NCBI RefSeq assembly: GCF_000379685.1 | Contig: NZ_KB903249.1 | Coordinates: 947,911-1,011,910, forward strand | From: Catelliglobosispora koreensis DSM 44566 | GTDB taxonomy: Bacteria > Actinomycetota > Actinomycetes > Mycobacteriales > Micromonosporaceae | Direction of reading: 5' to 3' | Length of the DNA: 64,000 bases | Shown here: positions 18,855-28,297 of the stretch, in pieces | How positions within the stretch are numbered: position 1 is the first letter of the stretch | Layout: each line of letters begins with the position of its first letter | Program-made: the position numbers and the translations under genes | Notes under the pieces: model-generated | What the model was told of the DNA's origin: nothing | The model's database searches: none | The model's input: the letters and a program-made list of their open reading frames with translations, nothing else

Positions 18855-19859
18855 ATGGGCTTCGCTCTCACCGGCGAGCAAAAACAGCTCAAGCAAACCG
18901 CACGGGCCTTTCTGACCGAGCGCTACCCGGCACAAGCCATCAACGACCTGGCCACCAGCAAACCTCCCACCGACATGCAGCTGTGGCCAGAACTCGTGCG
19001 CCGGGGCTGGCTCGACTATGACCTCGGCCCGGTGGAACGCGGCCTTCTCGCCGAAGCCAGCGGCTACGCCCTGATGCCAGCGCCGTGGTGGCAGAGCGCC
19101 GGGCCGGGTGCGGTCATCCGGGAAGCCGCGGGGGAGAAGGACACCAATCCCGTCGCTATCGCTGGCCTGCTTTCGGCCACTCCCGTAGTGAAAGCCACCG
19201 CTTCGGGAACACGCTGGACGCTCATGGGCAAGGCACCGCACACGCCTGATGCCGAGCTCGCCACCGAAATCCTGACCACCGCGGTCATCGCCGGCGGCAC
19301 CGCCGTCTTCGCGGTCAGCGCGGAAAACGCCGGGATGCTGGCCAGGGAAGGCCACGACCCGCTGCGCCCTATGTGCGACCTGCGGTTCCTCGACGCCCCA
19401 GCCCGATTCCTGGTGTCCACAGTGGACAGCGGACGGGTCATGCAGGTCGCCTCACGTGCCGCCATCGCCTTGCTCGCCTGCGAAGGCATCGGCATCGCCC
19501 ACCGTGCGCTCGATATGGCCGTCGAGCACGCCAAGAACGAGACACGATCCGACCGTCCTAACGCACCATTTCAAGCCGTGGCGCACCAGCTGACCGACGC
19601 CTACGCCGAACTTGAAGTCGTCCGCGCGCTGGCCTACCGCGCCGCCTGGCTCACCGGAACGGTCGACGCCGCCGGTGCCGAGACCGGCCAAGCGCTCTCC
19701 TCGGCCATAGCCGCCAGCAGACGAGCCGCGATGGCGTGCACCGAAAACGCGAGGCAAGTCATCGGCGAAACCGCCCTGACACCTGAACACCCGCTCCACC
19801 GCTGGCATCGCCGGGCCCTGTGGCTGCAGGCCTTCGGCGGGGCCAACCTGCCCAGTTAA
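18855..19859 (+). CDS. Acyl-CoA dehydrogenase-like flavoprotein
   Basis: A 334-residue member of the acyl-CoA dehydrogenase fold, recognised from the N-terminal helical block (EQKQLKQTARAFLTERYP) and the C-terminal four-helix region with the CEGIGIAHRALDMAVEHAK segment. It is shorter than typical family members (about 380). ATG 18855 is chosen because GGAG lies eight bases upstream; an upstream GTG at 18828 is less likely. In this setting it may dehydrogenate a carrier-bound acyl chain or oxidise a thiazoline to a thiazole. The catalytic Glu could not be placed with confidence. Confidence 0.7.
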   Translation: MGFALTGEQKQLKQTARAFLTERYPAQAINDLATSKPPTDMQLWPELVRRGWLDYDLGPVERGLLAEASGYALMPAPWWQSAGPGAVIREAAGEKDTNPVAIAGLLSATPVVKATASGTRWTLMGKAPHTPDAELATEILTTAVIAGGTAVFAVSAENAGMLAREGHDPLRPMCDLRFLDAPARFLVSTVDSGRVMQVASRAAIALLACEGIGIAHRALDMAVEHAKNETRSDRPNAPFQAVAHQLTDAYAELEVVRALAYRAAWLTGTVDAAGAETGQALSSAIAASRRAAMACTENARQVIGETALTPEHPLHRWHRRALWLQAFGGANLPS

Positions 19860-19897
19860 AACCGACCAGGCCTGCGAACCAGCGAAAGGACCGCACC

Positions 19898-20923
19898 GTG
19901 CTGACCACTAAGCGCCGCGTACCCATTGATGTCGAATCGATCCTCACGCTCATGGAATTGGGCGATTACCTCTACCCCTACACGATCCGTGCGGTGTGCC
20001 TGCTCAACGTCGCCGACCACCTGGCTGACGGGCCACTGCCGATCGGGGAACTAGCCAAGGCCACCGGGGGCCACGAGGAGTCGCTGAAGAAAACGTTGCG
20101 CTACTTGGCCACCCGCGGGCTGTTCAAGGAGACCGAGACTGATGTCTTCGCGCTGACCCCGATCGCGGAACTGCTGCGCACCGATCACCCCTACTCGGCC
20201 CGTGAAGTCTTCCTGTCCCCGGTGGTGTGCACCCGGGCGATGGAAGGCCTCGACCACGCCCTGCGCACCGGCGAGCCCGCCTTCGACGCCGTGCACGGCC
20301 GTCCCATGTGGGACTACCTGGCCGACCACCCGGCCGACAGCCAGCGCTTCGACAAGGTGATGAGCGGTGTCACCGCCATGGAACTCATGGCCATCGTGCG
20401 ATCCGTTGACTGGACCAGGTTTGGCACCATCGTCGACATCGGCGGCGGCAACGGCGGCTTCCTCGCCAGCCTGCTCGGCCGGCTGTCCAAAGCCAAGGGA
20501 GTGCTCTTCGACCTTCCCGGTGTGGTCGCCGGAGCACCGGAAATGCTTGCCGAAGCAGGGGTTGCCGACCGTTGCGGAGTCGTCGGCGGCAGCTTCCTGG
20601 TAGACCCGATCCCGCCCGGCGGTGACGCCTACGTGCTCAAGCGGATTCTCTACAGCTGGTCTGAGGAACAGGTCATCAGCATCCTGTCGCGCATCCGCGA
20701 AGCCATGGCCCCCAACGGCAGCGTGTTCATCCTGGAAGCCGGCCGGGTCGAGGCCGACTCACCGCCGCTGGCTCGCCGCATGGACATGCTCATCTTCACC
20801 CTCAACGGCAACGGCGCCCGCAGCATCGAACAGCAGCGCCAATTGCTGGGCGCGGCCGGACTCGAACTCGTCAACGTCACCATGACACCCATGTTCCCCA
20901 TCATCGAGGCGAAGGCGGCGTAG
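19898..20923 (+). CDS. SAM-dependent O-methyltransferase, second copy
   Basis: A 341-residue protein with the same two-domain layout as the enzyme at 1514-2530: an N-terminal dimerisation/winged-helix region and a SAM domain with VDIGGGNGGF at about residue 180. The two share long blocks, so one arose by duplication or both descend from a cluster ancestor. The start is GTG 19898, preceded by GAAAGGA. It sits between the acyl-CoA dehydrogenase and the FAAL-type ligase genes. Two O-methyltransferases imply two hydroxyl groups, or tailoring of two different intermediates. Confidence 0.8.
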   Translation: MLTTKRRVPIDVESILTLMELGDYLYPYTIRAVCLLNVADHLADGPLPIGELAKATGGHEESLKKTLRYLATRGLFKETETDVFALTPIAELLRTDHPYSAREVFLSPVVCTRAMEGLDHALRTGEPAFDAVHGRPMWDYLADHPADSQRFDKVMSGVTAMELMAIVRSVDWTRFGTIVDIGGGNGGFLASLLGRLSKAKGVLFDLPGVVAGAPEMLAEAGVADRCGVVGGSFLVDPIPPGGDAYVLKRILYSWSEEQVISILSRIREAMAPNGSVFILEAGRVEADSPPLARRMDMLIFTLNGNGARSIEQQRQLLGAAGLELVNVTMTPMFPIIEAKAA

Positions 20924-20926
20924 GCG

Positions 20927-22477
20927 GTGAAGCTGGGCCAGCTAAGCGAATCAGGCGACCGTGGCATCCGGTTCGCTCAGCCTGACGGCTGGGACTTCTG
21001 GAGCTACGCCAGACTGGCCGAGCTGGCCCGGCAAACCAGCCACGCGTTACGGATCGCTGGGGTCCGCCCAGGTGACGTGGTATCCATTGTGGAGCGAACC
21101 GGGCCCGGCTTCGTCGGTGCGCTGTTCGGCACATGGCAGGCCGGAGCGACCGCGTCGCCGCTCGCGCCGCCAATGACGTTCGACGACGCCAGCCGCTATG
21201 CCGCACACCTGACCGGTGCGCTCACCGCCGCCAAACCAGCTCTTGTCGTTTGCGCGCCAACGGCTTTGGAGACGGTAAGCAAAGTGACCGCGGAGCTCGG
21301 GGTGCGGACCATCGACTCCGGGGCGCTATTGGCCGCCGGTGGCGGGCAAACGGGACCCGGCGTTGACCCGGCGCGGCTGGCGCTCATCCAGTTCACCTCC
21401 GGCACCAGCGGCCACGTGCGGGGCGTGCGCATTGCGGCGACCGCACTGGCCGCCAACGTCCACGCCATCCAGGCATGGCTGGAGATGACGCCAGAAGACG
21501 CAACGGCTTCCTGGCTTCCCGTGCACCACGACATGGGCCTGATCGGCTGCCTGCTGGCTCCGCTGGCGACCGGGGGAGACCTGTGGCTGATGCCGCCGGA
21601 AGAGTTCGTCCGCCGGCCCCTGCGCTATCTGGAATGCTTCGGGGTGCACGGTGCGCGGCTCACCGCACTGCCCGGCTTTGGGTTAGACCACATAACCCGG
21701 CGGGTACGCCCCGAAGCACTGTCCGGATTCGATTTCTCCGCCTGGCGGGCCGTCATCGTTGGTGCCGAACGCGTTTCGGCCTCCACTTTGGAGCGGTTCT
21801 TCCAGCTCGGCGAACCGGCCGGCCTGTCGCGATCCGCGCTGCTGCCCGCCTACGGCCTAGCCGAAGCGACACTGGCCGTCACCGGGCTGCCGTTGCGCAC
21901 CGGCTGGCAAGCCCGCGACGGCGACGCCGGCACCGTGGTCGGTTGCGGCCAGCCGCTACAAGGCGTCACCGTGACGGTCGTCGACGATGACGGAAACGCT
22001 GTGCCTGACGGGCAACCCGGCGAAATCGTCGTCGGCGGCACATCTGTGGGCGAAGGCTACGCCCAGTCCACCACGTTTGACGACGGGACAGTCCGCACCG
22101 GAGACGCCGGTGTGCTCGAAGACGGGCAGCTCTACGTCTTCGGCCGCCTCGGCGACAGCCTCAAGATCCGTGGACGGGCCGTGTTCGCCGAAGACCTCGA
22201 CGCTCTTCTCGTTGCCGCGCTTGGCATTCCGGCCGGGCGCGCCACCACCGTCCTCGGCCACGACAACGGCACCGCTACAGCGCTGGTGATCCTGGAAGGG
22301 GCGCGTCCCGCATGGCGCGAAGGGCTCTCCGGTGTCTTGTTCCCCCACGTTGGCGGGGCACGCCTGGTGCCCGTAGCCGTGCCGATGGGCACGGTGCCGC
22401 GTACGACCAGTGGCAAACCCAAGCGCCGTGAACTGTGGGCGGCGCACCTGGCCGGAACCCTGACCGACCGGGCCTGA
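20927..22477 (+). CDS. FAAL-like acyl-AMP ligase
   Basis: A 516-residue adenylate-forming enzyme. The phosphate-binding motif reads TSGTSGHVRG, and the segment WLPVHHDMGLIGCLLAPL is typical of fatty acyl-AMP ligases, which load carrier proteins directly rather than making CoA esters. The C-terminal lysine context (TSGKPKRRE) is present. It starts at GTG 20927, three bases after the previous stop, and is the last gene of the core operon. A likely role is to activate a fatty or polyketide-derived acid and load the free carrier protein at 26689 or the N-terminal carrier of the first synthetase. Its distinct nature from the aryl ligase at 31482 suggests two different acyl starters. Confidence 0.78.
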   Translation: MKLGQLSESGDRGIRFAQPDGWDFWSYARLAELARQTSHALRIAGVRPGDVVSIVERTGPGFVGALFGTWQAGATASPLAPPMTFDDASRYAAHLTGALTAAKPALVVCAPTALETVSKVTAELGVRTIDSGALLAAGGGQTGPGVDPARLALIQFTSGTSGHVRGVRIAATALAANVHAIQAWLEMTPEDATASWLPVHHDMGLIGCLLAPLATGGDLWLMPPEEFVRRPLRYLECFGVHGARLTALPGFGLDHITRRVRPEALSGFDFSAWRAVIVGAERVSASTLERFFQLGEPAGLSRSALLPAYGLAEATLAVTGLPLRTGWQARDGDAGTVVGCGQPLQGVTVTVVDDDGNAVPDGQPGEIVVGGTSVGEGYAQSTTFDDGTVRTGDAGVLEDGQLYVFGRLGDSLKIRGRAVFAEDLDALLVAALGIPAGRATTVLGHDNGTATALVILEGARPAWREGLSGVLFPHVGGARLVPVAVPMGTVPRTTSGKPKRRELWAAHLAGTLTDRA

Positions 22478-22486
22478 AACGGCTGC

Positions 22487-22521
22487 GGGCCGGGACGGAT
22501 GTTGCTCATCCGCTCCGGCCC
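22487..22521. terminator. Bidirectional hairpin between convergent operons
   Basis: GGGCCGG-GA-CGGATG pairs with CATCCG-CT-CCGGCCC around a five-base loop (TTGCT), a stem of about 13 pairs with one two-base internal mismatch. It fills the 61-base gap between the FAAL-like gene and the convergent NRPS gene. There is no clear T tract on either side. Confidence 0.7.
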
Positions 22522-22538
22522 ACCGTTGGCGGCTAGGC

Positions 22539-25500
22539 TTACAGCAGCCGGGCGATCTGCGAAACGTTGTCTCCCTTCAGCATGCCGAAGTGATCGGCCG
22601 GCAGTACCATGCCGGCGCTCATGTCAGGAAGCGCTTGCCGCAGCGGCATAAGGTAGTGCCCGCCGGGCCCCGCTAGCCCCGCACCGGCTTCGATCAGCTC
22701 AACCGGAAGCTGGGCAGTGACTTGCGGGGTGTAGGCCAGCAACGCCTTGGTGTTGCGGGCGAACACCTCGAACATGCGCGACAGCTCGTCAAACGTCAGC
22801 TGCTTGAGCACCGGCAGCTGCCCGGACAAGTCGCTCCACGCGTAATGCAGCGCCTTGGACGCTCCAGCCTGCCCGTCGAGACCAGCAGCGCTCAAGTCGA
22901 CTTCCGACTCGGCCAGATTGGACAGGAACGATCCGGCCAGAGCCAGTTCCGTGGGCACTGGGGCGTCCTGACGGCGTACCCACGGGTCAATCATCAACAC
23001 GGTGCAGTCGCGGCCGTTAGCGAGCAGCTGCCGGCCCATCTCATAGGCGATGACCCCACCAAGTGACCATCCCGCTAGCCGGACCGTGCCCTCGTTGACC
23101 GTCTGCACCACTTCGGACAGATACTCCGCCGCGATCTCCTCGATAGACGTCGCCGTCGAGCCCGCCAGGCCAAGCACCGACCGCCGTGATTCCACAGCGG
23201 ACACCAAATCCCGGTAACACAACAGGTCACCGCCGACCGGGTGCACCAGCACCAGTGGATCGCCGCCGCTGCCGCCTAACCGCTGCAGCACCCGGCGTGT
23301 TGCCTGCGGAGTCTGTGAAACCAGGCTGCGGGCCAGCTTTTCCACCGATGCCGAGGTGTACAGCGTCGCCAGGGGAAGTCGCTGCCCGAACTCCTGCTCG
23401 ATGCGGTTCATCAGCTGGGCCGCGTGCAGCGAGTTGCCGCCCGAGGCGAAGAAGTCATCGAAACGGCTAACCTCTGGCACGTCAAGAAGCTCCTGCCACA
23501 TCTTGGCCAGTGCCCGCTCGGTGTCTCCCACCGGTGCCGCGCCTTTAGGAGTGATGGCGACCGTGTTCAGCGCGATGGCCTGCTCGCTGAGCAGCCGCCG
23601 GTCTACCTTGCCGTTGGCGGTGAGGGGAAGGCTGAACCGCACGTCAATGATGCGCGGCACCATGTAGGACGGCAGCCGGTCCTCCAAATAGGACCGCAGC
23701 TCACTTTCGAAGCCTGGATGGGTGCGGTCCGAGGCGGCGAAGCCAACCAGGGAAACCCCATGCGTGGCTTTGCGGGTGACGACAACAGCGTCGTTGACCG
23801 CCTCATGCGCCAGTAGCACAGCTTCGATTTCGGTCAGCTCGACCCGGAATCCGTTGACCTTCACCTGCGGATCTTCCCGGCCCAGGAACTCCAGTGTGCC
23901 GTCGGGCCAGTAACGGCCCCAGTCGCCGGTGCGGTAGATCCGTTCGCCGGTGCGCGGATGGACTTTGAACGCCGCCTCGGTCAGCTCAGGGCTGTTGTGA
24001 TAACCGGCCGCCAGACCGTGCCCGGCGATGTAAAGCTCACCGGCCACCCAGTCCGGCCGGTGCCGCAACTGCCCGTCCAGCACATGGAAACGCTGATTGC
24101 GCAGTGGGAATCCATACGGGATGCTCACCCAGTCTTCGGGCGGCTCGGCAGGCACGGGGTAGTAGTTGGACCAGATGGACGCCTCCGTCGCGCCGCCCAG
24201 GCTGACACAGCGCGCGTTCGGTGCCGCGTCAAGCAGATCACCGCCCAGCGTCACCGGCACCCAGTCGCCGCTGACCATCGCCAGCCGTAAAGCCGGTAAG
24301 GGTGAGCGTTCCCCTGCCCGCACGAAGTCGACGAACATGGCTAGATATGCCGGGACACTGTTCCAGATGGTCACATCGTGATCGAGGGCGAGGGAGTACA
24401 GGTGGGTCACCTCGCGGGCGGCCTGCGCATCGGGAACGACAATCGCCCCGCCGGCGGCCAGAAGCCCGAACACATCCCACACCGACAAGTCGAAGGTGTA
24501 GTCCGACACCGCGAGAACCCTGTCCTGAGGGCCGACAGTGAAGCGGTCATTGATGTCGGCGATGGTGTTGGCCGCACTCGTATGTGTGATCATCACACCT
24601 TTTGGCGTGCCACTAGTGCCCGAGGTGAAGATGACGTAGGCCAGCCGGCTGCCGTCGTGATCAGGCACAACCTCTGGCGCGCCGGTATTGTCCGCGATGG
24701 TCTGCGCCACCGGCAGCACCTCGGCCTCAGCCTCGCCAGCGGGTTCTTCGACATCACTGAGAATGAACCGTAACTCGCACATCTGGCTGACTTGCTCACG
24801 ACGTTGCTCCGGCCATTGTGGAGACACTGGGACGTAGGCGCCACCGGCCATCATGACGCCCAGCAAAGCGGCGATCTGATGCGGCCCACGGGCAGCGGTT
24901 ACCCCGACCAGCTCGCCCGGGCGGACCCCGCGCACCCGCAGAGCGTGGGCGACGGCATTGGCCTGCGAACGTAACTGGCCATAGGTGACCTGACCGGCCG
25001 CGGTGATCACAGCGGGCCGGCCGGGGCTGCGCATCGCTTGCCGCTCAAACAGTTCGTGCAGCGTCACCGGCGCGATGGGCATGCTGGTGTCGTTGACCCG
25101 CGCCCGGATGGCCAGCTGCGAGGCAGGTGTGAAGTCAAACGCCTCGGCATGCCACGCCTCTTCGGAGTCGGCCAGTCGCGTGAGCACACGCTGGTAGGCG
25201 GCGAACATCTCATCGATGACACCCGGCACATAAAGATCGTCAGCGGTGTCCCATTGAACCACCAGTTCGTTGTCGGCCATATAGACCTGATGGTCAAGCG
25301 ACACCTGCGGGGTGCGAACCCGGCCCTCAAGCCGTTGCCAGCCAAGGATTTCCAGGAAAACACCACTGCTGTCTTCGCCAACCCCCAGCATGCTGGTGAA
25401 GACCACTGGCATCAACGGTTCCCGCGAGTTGCCGTGACGCTGGTTGAGTTCGCGAATGACAGACACCCCACTGAAAGCGGAGTTCTGCAGATCTGAGGCC

Positions 25501-26516
25501 AGCTGGCGCCGCCACGCCTTCGCCCGGTCCAGGAAGGTGCTCTCGGGTGCCCCACCGGCACATTCGAGAAGCAAGGTGCTGCTGAAGTTGCCGACCACAT
25601 TGCCAACGTCTGGACTCAACGGCGCCCGCTCGCCATACATGATGTTGATGGTGAAGTTCGGTGCCTTCGCCCAGTGCCGCAGAACCTCGCAGAAGGCCGC
25701 CCCGATGGCCATCGTTGGGGTGAGGCGGTTCTTCTTGGTCGCGGCGGCCAGTTTGGCCCACTGCTGCGATGGCATCCGGAAGATACGCCGGACCAGATTG
25801 GGATCCGGGTCGCCGCCACGGCGGCGCCGGGGAAGCTGTGGTGCCGACGGCAGTGTCTCGATCCGGTCCATCCAGTAGGCACGTGCGGTCGCGTATTCAG
25901 GCAGTTCTCTGCGTTCATCGATCTCGTTGCGGTACTCGCGGAACGTGTAACGCAAGGGAGGAAGTTGCTGCCCCGCCAGCAACGCCTTTAGTTCCTGGGC
26001 GAAGATCTCGCCGGAGAAGCCATCGATCGCCAGCAGGCGCCCGCACACCTGAACGATCGTCTTACTGTCCATCTTGAACACCTTGACGGTGAACGGAGCG
26101 GCGTCGGTCAACGGCGTGGCCAGCCGGTAGCACTCGTCGCGGCTTTCGGCCAGGATCTGTGCGCACACCTCGGCTGGGAAGCCTTGCAATGAGCGATAGG
26201 ACAGTGGCACTGGAAGCTCGTTGTGGACACGCAACGTCGCTGATGCGTCAAAGGTGGCGCGAAGCATTTCATGGCGGCGCATAAGCTCGTGTAAAGCCCG
26301 GCTTAGGGCGACGATGTCGACTTCCCGACATGCGTACTCCTCATAGAAAAGTGCCGGGCCGCCAAGGGAATAATCACCAAGCTCGCCAAACAGGTATGCG
26401 CCTTGTAGGTCGCTTAACGGTGCCCTGGCAACAATGCGTCCGGGCTGCTTTGGAATGTTGGTCTGGCTAGTGCCGTTTCGCCCCACCAGGCAGGCCTGAA
26501 ATCGGATGTTCTTCAT
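22539..26516 (-). CDS. NRPS Cy-A-PCP-TE
   Basis: A 1325-residue one-module synthetase. Domains in order are heterocyclisation-type condensation (about 30-470), adenylation (about 485-965), PCP (GGNSL, Ser1029) and thioesterase (AGWSLGG, Ser1151, with a C-terminal DHFG His context). The Cy motif is degenerate: the first position is Arg160, while Asp165 and Ser168 remain. The adenylation code reads DLWNMSLIWK, identical to the Cys code except Trp at 239, so Cys or a Cys analogue is likely. It is the only synthetase here with an intact thioesterase. It is preceded by the free carrier gene at 26689 in the same direction. It could be the last module of the long line or, with that carrier, a separate short line. 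Confidence 0.92.
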   Translation of the reverse strand: MKNIRFQACLVGRNGTSQTNIPKQPGRIVARAPLSDLQGAYLFGELGDYSLGGPALFYEEYACREVDIVALSRALHELMRRHEMLRATFDASATLRVHNELPVPLSYRSLQGFPAEVCAQILAESRDECYRLATPLTDAAPFTVKVFKMDSKTIVQVCGRLLAIDGFSGEIFAQELKALLAGQQLPPLRYTFREYRNEIDERRELPEYATARAYWMDRIETLPSAPQLPRRRRGGDPDPNLVRRIFRMPSQQWAKLAAATKKNRLTPTMAIGAAFCEVLRHWAKAPNFTINIMYGERAPLSPDVGNVVGNFSSTLLLECAGGAPESTFLDRAKAWRRQLASDLQNSAFSGVSVIRELNQRHGNSREPLMPVVFTSMLGVGEDSSGVFLEILGWQRLEGRVRTPQVSLDHQVYMADNELVVQWDTADDLYVPGVIDEMFAAYQRVLTRLADSEEAWHAEAFDFTPASQLAIRARVNDTSMPIAPVTLHELFERQAMRSPGRPAVITAAGQVTYGQLRSQANAVAHALRVRGVRPGELVGVTAARGPHQIAALLGVMMAGGAYVPVSPQWPEQRREQVSQMCELRFILSDVEEPAGEAEAEVLPVAQTIADNTGAPEVVPDHDGSRLAYVIFTSGTSGTPKGVMITHTSAANTIADINDRFTVGPQDRVLAVSDYTFDLSVWDVFGLLAAGGAIVVPDAQAAREVTHLYSLALDHDVTIWNSVPAYLAMFVDFVRAGERSPLPALRLAMVSGDWVPVTLGGDLLDAAPNARCVSLGGATEASIWSNYYPVPAEPPEDWVSIPYGFPLRNQRFHVLDGQLRHRPDWVAGELYIAGHGLAAGYHNSPELTEAAFKVHPRTGERIYRTGDWGRYWPDGTLEFLGREDPQVKVNGFRVELTEIEAVLLAHEAVNDAVVVTRKATHGVSLVGFAASDRTHPGFESELRSYLEDRLPSYMVPRIIDVRFSLPLTANGKVDRRLLSEQAIALNTVAITPKGAAPVGDTERALAKMWQELLDVPEVSRFDDFFASGGNSLHAAQLMNRIEQEFGQRLPLATLYTSASVEKLARSLVSQTPQATRRVLQRLGGSGGDPLVLVHPVGGDLLCYRDLVSAVESRRSVLGLAGSTATSIEEIAAEYLSEVVQTVNEGTVRLAGWSLGGVIAYEMGRQLLANGRDCTVLMIDPWVRRQDAPVPTELALAGSFLSNLAESEVDLSAAGLDGQAGASKALHYAWSDLSGQLPVLKQLTFDELSRMFEVFARNTKALLAYTPQVTAQLPVELIEAGAGLAGPGGHYLMPLRQALPDMSAGMVLPADHFGMLKGDNVSQIARLL

Positions 26517-26650
26517 CTCACGTGGTCCCCAAACCTCTGCTTGAATGCATCGATAAACTCAGATGCATATGGGCCCCCGCCGGAATGCGGCGTCGTAGGA
26601 TGCGCGATCCACTTGGGTAATGGTTGCGGTAGCTGGAAATGCTGGACTTA

Positions 26651-26674
26651 GTTTCGTCGGATCCTCGACGGAAC
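26651..26674 (-). terminator. Hairpin between carrier-protein and NRPS genes
   Basis: GTTTCGTCG and CGACGGAAC form a nine-base stem (one G-T pair) around a six-base loop, 15 bases downstream of the carrier-protein stop. No T tract follows in the minus direction, so it may be an attenuator or processing site rather than a strong terminator. Confidence 0.35.
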
Positions 26675-26688
26675 TAGCAGGTTTCCGG

Positions 26689-26919
26689 CTAGCCGCTAGC
26701 GATCATCGAGTCGACGAGGCGAGTTAGCTCTGCGGGCGTTGGCTGCTCAAACACTTCCACCATCGGCACCTGTACCCCAAATACGATGCCGATCCAGTGC
26801 ACCACCGCGGCCGCCGCCATGGAGTCGCCCTCGAGGTCGTCAAAGAAGTCAGTCTCCGGCTCGACCGGTTTCTTGAAGATATTGCCCCATATGTCGAGCA
26901 TTTTTTCTTGGGTGTTCAA
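26689..26919 (-). CDS. Free acyl/peptidyl carrier protein
   Basis: A 76-residue carrier with the phosphopantetheine site DLEGDSMAA; helix predictions before and after the Ser match the carrier fold. The start TTG 26919 has AGGGGGA five bases upstream; a GTG at 26961 would add 14 residues without a good ribosome binding site. It is first in an apparent operon with the Cy-A-PCP-TE gene, 172 bases apart. It may accept an acyl group from the FAAL-like ligase and present it to that module's Cy domain. The codon composition around it is lower in GC than in the core operon. Confidence 0.75.
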   Translation of the reverse strand: MNTQEKMLDIWGNIFKKPVEPETDFFDDLEGDSMAAAAVVHWIGIVFGVQVPMVEVFEQPTPAELTRLVDSMIASG

Positions 26920-27270
26920 CAGTTCCCCCTGTCCCTGGCGCCAGTTCCCCCCAGAAAGCACCTAATACAAGATTTCAAACAAGATGTGAAAATGCCCGGC
27001 GTGTCCATAATGGACCATAATTCCACGGGAATGAATGTCGTGATTGCATGACGACACGCTAGCGCACTAAGGCACCTTTGCAAGAGGGTTCTTCAATAGC
27101 GTTGCCCCATGGATTAAGGTTCAAGGGGAGAGGCGAAGTTGCTTGTGGCGGCTGGATCGGGCACTCTAGGGCATTTACAACCGACTCTGTCACAAGGTCA
27201 TCTAGCCCTGTCTACGGATCGATGAATATTAAGTAATCTTCTTCTGTTAAATAGGTTTTCGGAGGGTCAC
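26920..27270. promoter_or_regulatory. AT-rich divergent intergenic region
   Basis: These 350 bases between divergent genes are clearly more AT-rich than their surroundings, especially 27215-27260. I see no coding potential. They contain two perfect short palindromes: TCCAT-A-ATGGA at 27004-27014, and TTCC-ACG-GGAA at 27021-27031. GGAGG at 27261-27265 is the ribosome binding site of the gene starting at 27271. Promoters for both directions must lie here, but I cannot assign -35/-10 pairs with confidence. Confidence 0.5.
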
Positions 27271-28296
27271 ATGTGGTATCCACGGAGTGTTTACCGAGTG
27301 TTTGACACTTTGCGATCGAAGCGCCGCGGACAGCGACGCTGGCCACGAGGATTCGCCGACCGGCTCACCCACCCGATGCCCAGCTGGCGGCATGTGCAAA
27401 AGCTCATGCTCTCCGGCGGGATGAAACCCGACCTGCGCGACAGCAACCGGATTCCGCTCGCGGTAGCCAGCGATCTGCCGGCCGTGCCCGAGGGAGGCAG
27501 CTCGGTCACCTGGATCGGCCACGCCACCTGTGTCGTGCGCATGGGCGGGGTCACCCTGCTCACCGACCCGGTGTGGTCACAGCGCATCCCCGGCGTCAAA
27601 CCACGCTTCTCCCCGCCCGGCATTCCGCTAGAGGCCATTGGCCACATCGACGCCGTGGCCATCAGCCACAACCACTTCGACCACCTTGACGCCCCCACGA
27701 TCAAGCGGCTCCCACGTGACACCACCATGCTCGTGCCCGCCGGGCTCGCCTGGTGGTTCCGCCGCCTCGGCTTCACACAAGTGACCGAATTGGACTGGTG
27801 GGAAACCGCCTCCATCGGCCCTGTCGAGGCACAATTCGTCCCGGCCCACCACTGGAGCCGCCGCACCCTGTTCGACGGATGCCAAAGCCTATGGGGCGGC
27901 TGGATGTTCACCGCCGAAGGAGGCAGCGCCACCCAGCAGCGCGTGTTCTTCGCCGGAGATTCCGCCTACGGCAACTACTTCAGCGAAATCGGCCAGCGCT
28001 GTCCCAACATCGATCTGGCGCTCATGCCCGTCGGCGCGTTCCTGCCCCGCTGGTTCATGAAACCACTGCACATGAACCCAGCCGAAGCCGTGCGCGCCAC
28101 CGAAGACCTTGGGGCGGCCCGCATGGGCACCATCCACTGGGGAGCGTTCGCCATGTCAGCCGAAGCACCCATGGCGCCGGTGGAGCTGGCCCGCCAGGCC
28201 TGGGCCGAAGCCGGCCGCCCTGCGGAAGATCTGTGGGACTTCGCCGTCGGCGAAACCCGTGACCTTATCCCCAGCCCCACCGCGCCAAGAGCCTGA
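27271..28296 (+). CDS. Metallo-beta-lactamase-fold hydrolase (NAPE-PLD/UlaG-like)
   Basis: A 341-residue MBL-fold enzyme. The metal-binding motif HNHFDHLD (HxHxDH) is at about residue 131, followed by PAHHWSRR, the bridging-Asp segment FAGDSAYG, and IHWGAF near the C-terminus. These match the N-acyl-phosphatidylethanolamine phospholipase D-like/UlaG-like branch. The ATG has GGAGG close upstream. It is alone, divergent from the carrier-NRPS operon and convergent (2 bp) with the flavoprotein gene. In a cluster with acyl and peptidyl thioesters it could be a thioesterase, amidase or phosphodiesterase; a role in product release or resistance is only a guess. Confidence 0.8.
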   Translation: MWYPRSVYRVFDTLRSKRRGQRRWPRGFADRLTHPMPSWRHVQKLMLSGGMKPDLRDSNRIPLAVASDLPAVPEGGSSVTWIGHATCVVRMGGVTLLTDPVWSQRIPGVKPRFSPPGIPLEAIGHIDAVAISHNHFDHLDAPTIKRLPRDTTMLVPAGLAWWFRRLGFTQVTELDWWETASIGPVEAQFVPAHHWSRRTLFDGCQSLWGGWMFTAEGGSATQQRVFFAGDSAYGNYFSEIGQRCPNIDLALMPVGAFLPRWFMKPLHMNPAEAVRATEDLGAARMGTIHWGAFAMSAEAPMAPVELARQAWAEAGRPAEDLWDFAVGETRDLIPSPTAPRA

Positions 28297-28297
28297 C

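Noticed and set aside
27285-27299. A near match to the 13-mer operator (AGTGTTTAC-C-GAGT) inside the first codons of the MBL-fold gene.
   Set aside because: It has an inserted base, lies within the coding sequence behind a good ribosome binding site, and can be explained by the encoded residues.
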